Positions 13,819 through 15,728 of a DNA stretch of 15,728 nt are shown here, piece by piece; positions within the stretch are counted from its first letter, which is position 1, and each line of letters starts with the position of its first letter. The notes beneath the pieces are model-generated. The model made no database searches and had not been told where the DNA came from. It was given only the letters and a program-made list of their open reading frames with translations. The stretch comes from Terriglobia bacterium (GTDB taxonomy: Bacteria > Acidobacteriota > Terriglobia > UBA7540), in contig JASHTO010000194.1 in NCBI GenBank assembly GCA_030040515.1, positions 1 to 15,728 of the forward strand, read 5' to 3'. A program made the translations under genes and the position numbers.

Positions 13819-14499
13819 ATTTCCTCCTTGTTCCGCCGAAAGGCGGGAATGATGATCGGTTGATCCGGTGATCGGGTCATCTGGTGATCGGCGTTCCTGT
13901 TCGTCCGATCTTCCGATCACCCGATCACCCGATACTGACAGCCATATCTCCGGCAGTTCATCCAAAAACGGTTGATTGGTCAGAGCCACGCTGGTGAGCG
14001 TCAGGCCCTGGGACTCGCCCGTCTTCCGGTCGGGATATTCCTTGGCGAAGGCCGCCGAGACATAGCGATACTCACGGCTCTTGATCAGCTTGCGCGCGCG
14101 CTCGGTGGGCTCGTAGCGGCCGTAGAGAATCCAGCGATCGGGCGATCGGGTGATCCGGTGATCGGGTGACCAGCCTTCCTGTTCACCTGATCTTCCGATC
14201 GCCCGATCACCCGATCCGAAAATCTCCGGCTCATCCAGCGCCACGATCCGCCCCGCGCTGGGAGTGGGCTCGCCTGCGGCGCGTTCCAGGTCTTCGCACG
14301 CGTGGTCGTAATCCACGTTCAAGTCGTGGTTGGCGAGTTTCTGGAAATTCTCGACCGCGGTGTCCAGCTCATCGCGCGTGAACGACACCTCGCGCCCGCC
14401 TTTCACCCAACTGCCGGTCACCAGAATCGGAATGCGCGCCAATCCTTCCGCCGGCATTGCGCTCAGTTGCGAAACGAAATTGAAATTCTCAGTCGCCAT
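13033..14499 (-). CDS. Mu I-like prohead protease with fused scaffold region, 488 aa
   Basis: I use the ATG at 14499 (MATENFNFVSQL); a GTG three codons earlier is possible. Residues ~1-190 match the phage Mu I protease family: IPILVTGSWVKGG, the VDYDHA motif at 62-67 with the likely catalytic His66, the SAGRIVALDE strand, YGRYEPTERA, SREYRYVSAAF and LTNQP at 173-177. This enzyme trims the scaffold and itself during head maturation. Residues ~228-488 are helical, with ITPAMMATGAPLRLAL and a charged C-terminus, as in the scaffold portion of the family. Two palindromic repeats (residues ~95-122 and ~189-216) are carried as in-frame insertions rich in Asp, Arg, Gly and Ser. The first interrupts the protease domain between two conserved strands, so activity is uncertain; the second lies at the protease/scaffold border. 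Confidence 0.88.
   Translation of the reverse strand: MATENFNFVSQLSAMPAEGLARIPILVTGSWVKGGREVSFTRDELDTAVENFQKLANHDLNVDYDHACEDLERAAGEPTPSAGRIVALDEPEIFGSGDRAIGRSGEQEGWSPDHRITRSPDRWILYGRYEPTERARKLIKSREYRYVSAAFAKEYPDRKTGESQGLTLTSVALTNQPFLDELPEIWLSVSGDRVIGRSDEQERRSPDDPITGSTDHHSRLSAEQGGNMAMLTLKCSADGTHDVYDGESKVGEIEHGHLCDYAQKHLDLAPSGTGPGKATESDPGSLSAPGAGISTLSADACARFAREVGAEGRSAEEIRNLVALALHPPKAEVTVLCESIGPDGRLNPQRLDSLDDSGRISRSAWRRAKEAEQRVLSAFQRGQITPAMMATGAPLRLALSDGPAFKSLIEDRPAMYKPNSVVGIGGTGAETGESPRQLFSRLVEEKKQQLLQAEPRLNELEAHRKAGALVAKSNPDLLKNYRADAKSV
13821..13829 (-). promoter_or_regulatory. Strong internal ribosome binding site for the scaffold
   Basis: The minus strand reads AAGGAGGAA, then AT and the ATG at 13818; spacing from GGAGG is four bases to this ATG and ten bases to the next in-frame ATG at 13812. 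This is close to a perfect anti-16S match inside a long open frame, hard to explain unless it is used. Confidence 0.8.
13854..13934. repeat. GATCGGGT palindrome, copy 1 (inside protease ORF)
   Basis: Tandem GATCGGTT, GATCCGGT and GATCGGGT units on the left face inverted GATCACCC units on the right around a GTTCCTGTTC centre. The length is 81 bases, exactly 27 codons, and it is translated without a stop. It sits between the protease domain and the internal scaffold start. Confidence 0.9.
14136..14216. repeat. GATCGGGT palindrome, copy 2 (inside protease ORF)
   Basis: It has the same design and the same 81-base length as the copy at 13854-13934, with CTTCCTGTTCACC at its centre. It is inserted in frame within the protease domain, between the VALDEPEIF and ILYGRYEP segments. 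Confidence 0.9.
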
Positions 14500-14555
14500 T
14501 TTCTTCACCCGTGGCGCGCCCCGCTGAATTTGCGGCCCGCGTCTTTTGCCGTAGT

Positions 14556-14638
14556 GGTAGCCACGGCAGCGATTTTCTGCCGTGGGCTCTTACCACGTTC
14601 CGAAATACCCACGGCACGCAATTCGTGCCGTGGCTACC
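14556..14638. repeat. GTAGCC double-hairpin element, copy 7
   Basis: Left hairpin CCACGGCAG/CTGCCGTGG and right hairpin CCACGGCAC/GTGCCGTGG, nearly identical to copy 6. It separates the secreted protein gene from the protease gene. Confidence 0.94.
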
Positions 14639-14652
14639 CTTGCTTCCGGAAT

Positions 14653-14672
14653 CGTCCCGCCGCGGCGGGATT
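14653..14672. repeat. CGTCCCGC...GCGGGATT small hairpin, copy 2
   Basis: TCCCGCCGCGGCGGGA (14655-14670) is a perfect 16-base palindrome directly after the TAA stop of the secreted protein gene and shares its flanks with 12310-12329. No T-run follows on the transcribed strand, so a rho-independent terminator is not supported. Confidence 0.7.
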
Positions 14673-15705
14673 ACTGAATCCAGTTCCCGTACACCTTCAG
14701 TCCGCACACTTGCAGCGTGGTGGCGGTTGAGCCTGCGGTCGTGAACACCTGGTCGAAACTCACCTTGGTGTTGTTGGTGTAAGTGAACGGTGTTCCGAAG
14801 GCGATCTGCTCGTTGTAGCAATTCCCGCTGCTGGTGGTAGCGGTCTGGAGCGTGGTGGGCGTGACGGAATACGTCCCGCCGGCCGCGCTGGCTGAGCCCG
14901 ACGCCGACCCGCCCGCCGACGGCAGCGTCACCGTCGCCACCGTCGCCGCGGCGATCGAGCTGAGCGCCGTAGTCTGCACACCGTAGTACAGGCTCACGCC
15001 CGTTAGCTGGAATCCCAGGCCGCTGGTGGTGCGCCCGCCGAAGGTGATGTCGCAGGTCAGCGCGATCGTCCCCGACGTGGTGTTAGTCGTGCCCGAATAC
15101 ACCAACTGATTCGCTCCCACGCGCACCAGCGCCGGACCGGTGCTGAACGCCGTAGTGGTAGGCACCATGAAGCAGTTCGACGGTTGAACAAAAAATGCTG
15201 CGTCGCCGTAGGTGGTGGGAGTCGCTCCGTTGATGTCGAGCTCCGTGGGCGCGCACGCCGTGATGTTGCCGCTGGAATTTGTGGAGCAGTAATAAAGGAT
15301 GCGATTCCCCGGAGCCGCCGCCGTGGAGTAGCTGGTGCTGTTCGATAGGCTGCTGCCCGCCGAGCTGGTCCAATAAATAATGTTGCACTGGTTGGCCTGC
15401 ACGCCCGCCTGCGTGCACGTTCCTTCATTGGTCGTCAAGGTGAGCGTGTTGGCGTTGATGGTCTGGCCCGAACCGTTCTGCCACACCGTTCCCGCGGAAT
15501 AATTGAGTGTCAAGCCCGTCGCGCCCCAACTCACGCTGGGATCGGAAAACGCGCTCGTCAGGCTGCTGTAATTCGTTCCGCCCAGCACCGGCCCGGCCGA
15601 GCCCTGCGGGAAGGCGGAGGGCAGAAAGCAGAAGGCAGAAACCAATAAAACCATGATCCGCGTAATCAGCGTTGATCCGCGGCCGAAATTTGAAACTCGC
15701 TTCAT
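14671..15705 (-). CDS. Secreted beta-rich protein of unknown function, 344 aa
   Basis: The ATG at 15705 is well supported by AGGAGG six bases upstream. Residues 1-34 form a signal peptide: basic start (MKRVSNFGRGST), hydrophobic core (MVLLVSAFCFLPSAF) and a probable cleavage after a small residue near PQGSAG. The mature part is Ser/Thr/Gly/Ala-rich and strand-forming, with several Cys (for example NQCNIIYWTS, YYCSTNSSG, TSSGNCYNEQ), and ends VCGLKVYGNWIQ. There are no long charged helices. It does not resemble a portal, terminase or head protein, although it sits where head genes would be. It may be a host-envelope or virion-surface cargo gene. The first ~34 codons overlap three repeat types (see findings), so the signal peptide may be recently assembled. 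Confidence 0.8.
   Translation of the reverse strand: MKRVSNFGRGSTLITRIMVLLVSAFCFLPSAFPQGSAGPVLGGTNYSSLTSAFSDPSVSWGATGLTLNYSAGTVWQNGSGQTINANTLTLTTNEGTCTQAGVQANQCNIIYWTSSAGSSLSNSTSYSTAAAPGNRILYYCSTNSSGNITACAPTELDINGATPTTYGDAAFFVQPSNCFMVPTTTAFSTGPALVRVGANQLVYSGTTNTTSGTIALTCDITFGGRTTSGLGFQLTGVSLYYGVQTTALSSIAAATVATVTLPSAGGSASGSASAAGGTYSVTPTTLQTATTSSGNCYNEQIAFGTPFTYTNNTKVSFDQVFTTAGSTATTLQVCGLKVYGNWIQ
15611..15683. repeat. Repeat-derived DNA encoding the signal peptide region
   Basis: The stretch at 15611-15640 is a run of AAGGCAGAA-like units (GGCGGAGGGCAGAAAGCAG) encoding the hydrophobic core. The stretch at 15654-15683 has TGATCCGCG twice around TAATCAGCG. Just beyond it, 15684-15700 reads GAAATTTGAAACTCGC, an AACTCG-type unit. 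All three are of the low-complexity type otherwise seen in spacers here. Confidence 0.6.
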
Positions 15706-15719
15706 CGAAATCCTCCTTT

Positions 15720-15728
15720 TGTAGCGGC
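15720..15728. repeat. Start of a TGTAGCGGCG-type palindrome, cut by the window edge
   Basis: TGTAGCGGC matches the first nine bases of the palindrome at 12351-12400 and lies immediately upstream of the ribosome binding site of the secreted protein gene. Nine bases could match by chance, but the placement in a spacer fits the pattern. Confidence 0.45.

Noticed and set aside
13854..14216. CRISPR array
   Set aside because: GATCGGGT-like 8-mers recur, but they form palindromes with no spacers of regular size and no nearby cas genes.
13033..14499. Mu-like transposable phage
   Set aside because: Only the protease/scaffold resembles Mu. No tail sheath gene follows the tube, and no transposase is in the window; the tail order is that of a siphovirus.
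14653..14672. Rho-independent terminator after the secreted protein gene
   Set aside because: The hairpin is perfect but is not followed by a T-run on the transcribed strand; the same is true of the other hairpins, so they are listed as repeats.

Overview
All 16 gene bodies I can support lie on the minus strand and form the structural (head-to-tail) module of a tailed phage or prophage with a long non-contractile tail. Coordinates fall as transcription proceeds, so the module reads from about 15705 down to 1. The base composition is GC-rich. The intergenic DNA is packed with palindromic repeats of the kind found abundantly in Acidobacteriota and some Verrucomicrobiota or Planctomycetota genomes, so I infer a prophage or phage of such a soil bacterium. 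This host assignment comes from repeat style and is not proven by any marker gene here. No integrase, terminase, portal, lysis gene, tRNA or rRNA is visible.

In transcription order: a secreted beta-rich protein of unknown role (14671-15705); a Mu I-like prohead protease with a C-terminal scaffold region and a strong internal ribosome binding site (13033-14499); a probable capsid decoration protein (12411-12917); the major capsid protein (11215-12156); two small head-module proteins (10791-11132, 10321-10611); a head-tail adaptor (9643-10176); a tail completion protein (8968-9540); the tail tube protein (8077-8865); a tail assembly chaperone that is split by a repeat (7332-7965); a very short tape-measure-like protein (6287-7057); a tail-tip protein (5756-6139); a small ORF that looks like the N-terminus of a tail hub (5489-5671); a 1496-residue protein whose last ~480 residues are the rest of that hub and whose first ~1010 residues are a large glycosidase-like and carbohydrate-binding-like module (811-5301); a 165-residue appendage protein (220-717); and the first 44 codons of another tail-associated gene (1-134).

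The most unusual feature is the spacer DNA. All 15 gene junctions carry at least one palindromic or low-complexity repeat from roughly eight families, the most frequent being a ~80-bp double hairpin beginning GTAGCCACGG (7 copies). Repeats have also entered coding DNA. Two 81-bp palindromes are carried in frame in the protease, one ~50-bp palindrome breaks the tail chaperone, and the signal peptide region of the secreted protein is largely repeat-derived. Several stop codons and ribosome binding sites abut or lie in repeats. Four genes would be given false N-terminal extensions if the longest ORF were trusted; I moved those starts.

The second unusual feature is the hub. A large sugar-active-looking module appears to have been inserted near the N-terminus of the hub gene, separating the first ~50 hub residues into their own small ORF. 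A short W...G..IVD.N.N.Q domain is shared between this module and the tail tube protein. No stretch longer than 300 bases lacks a gene.
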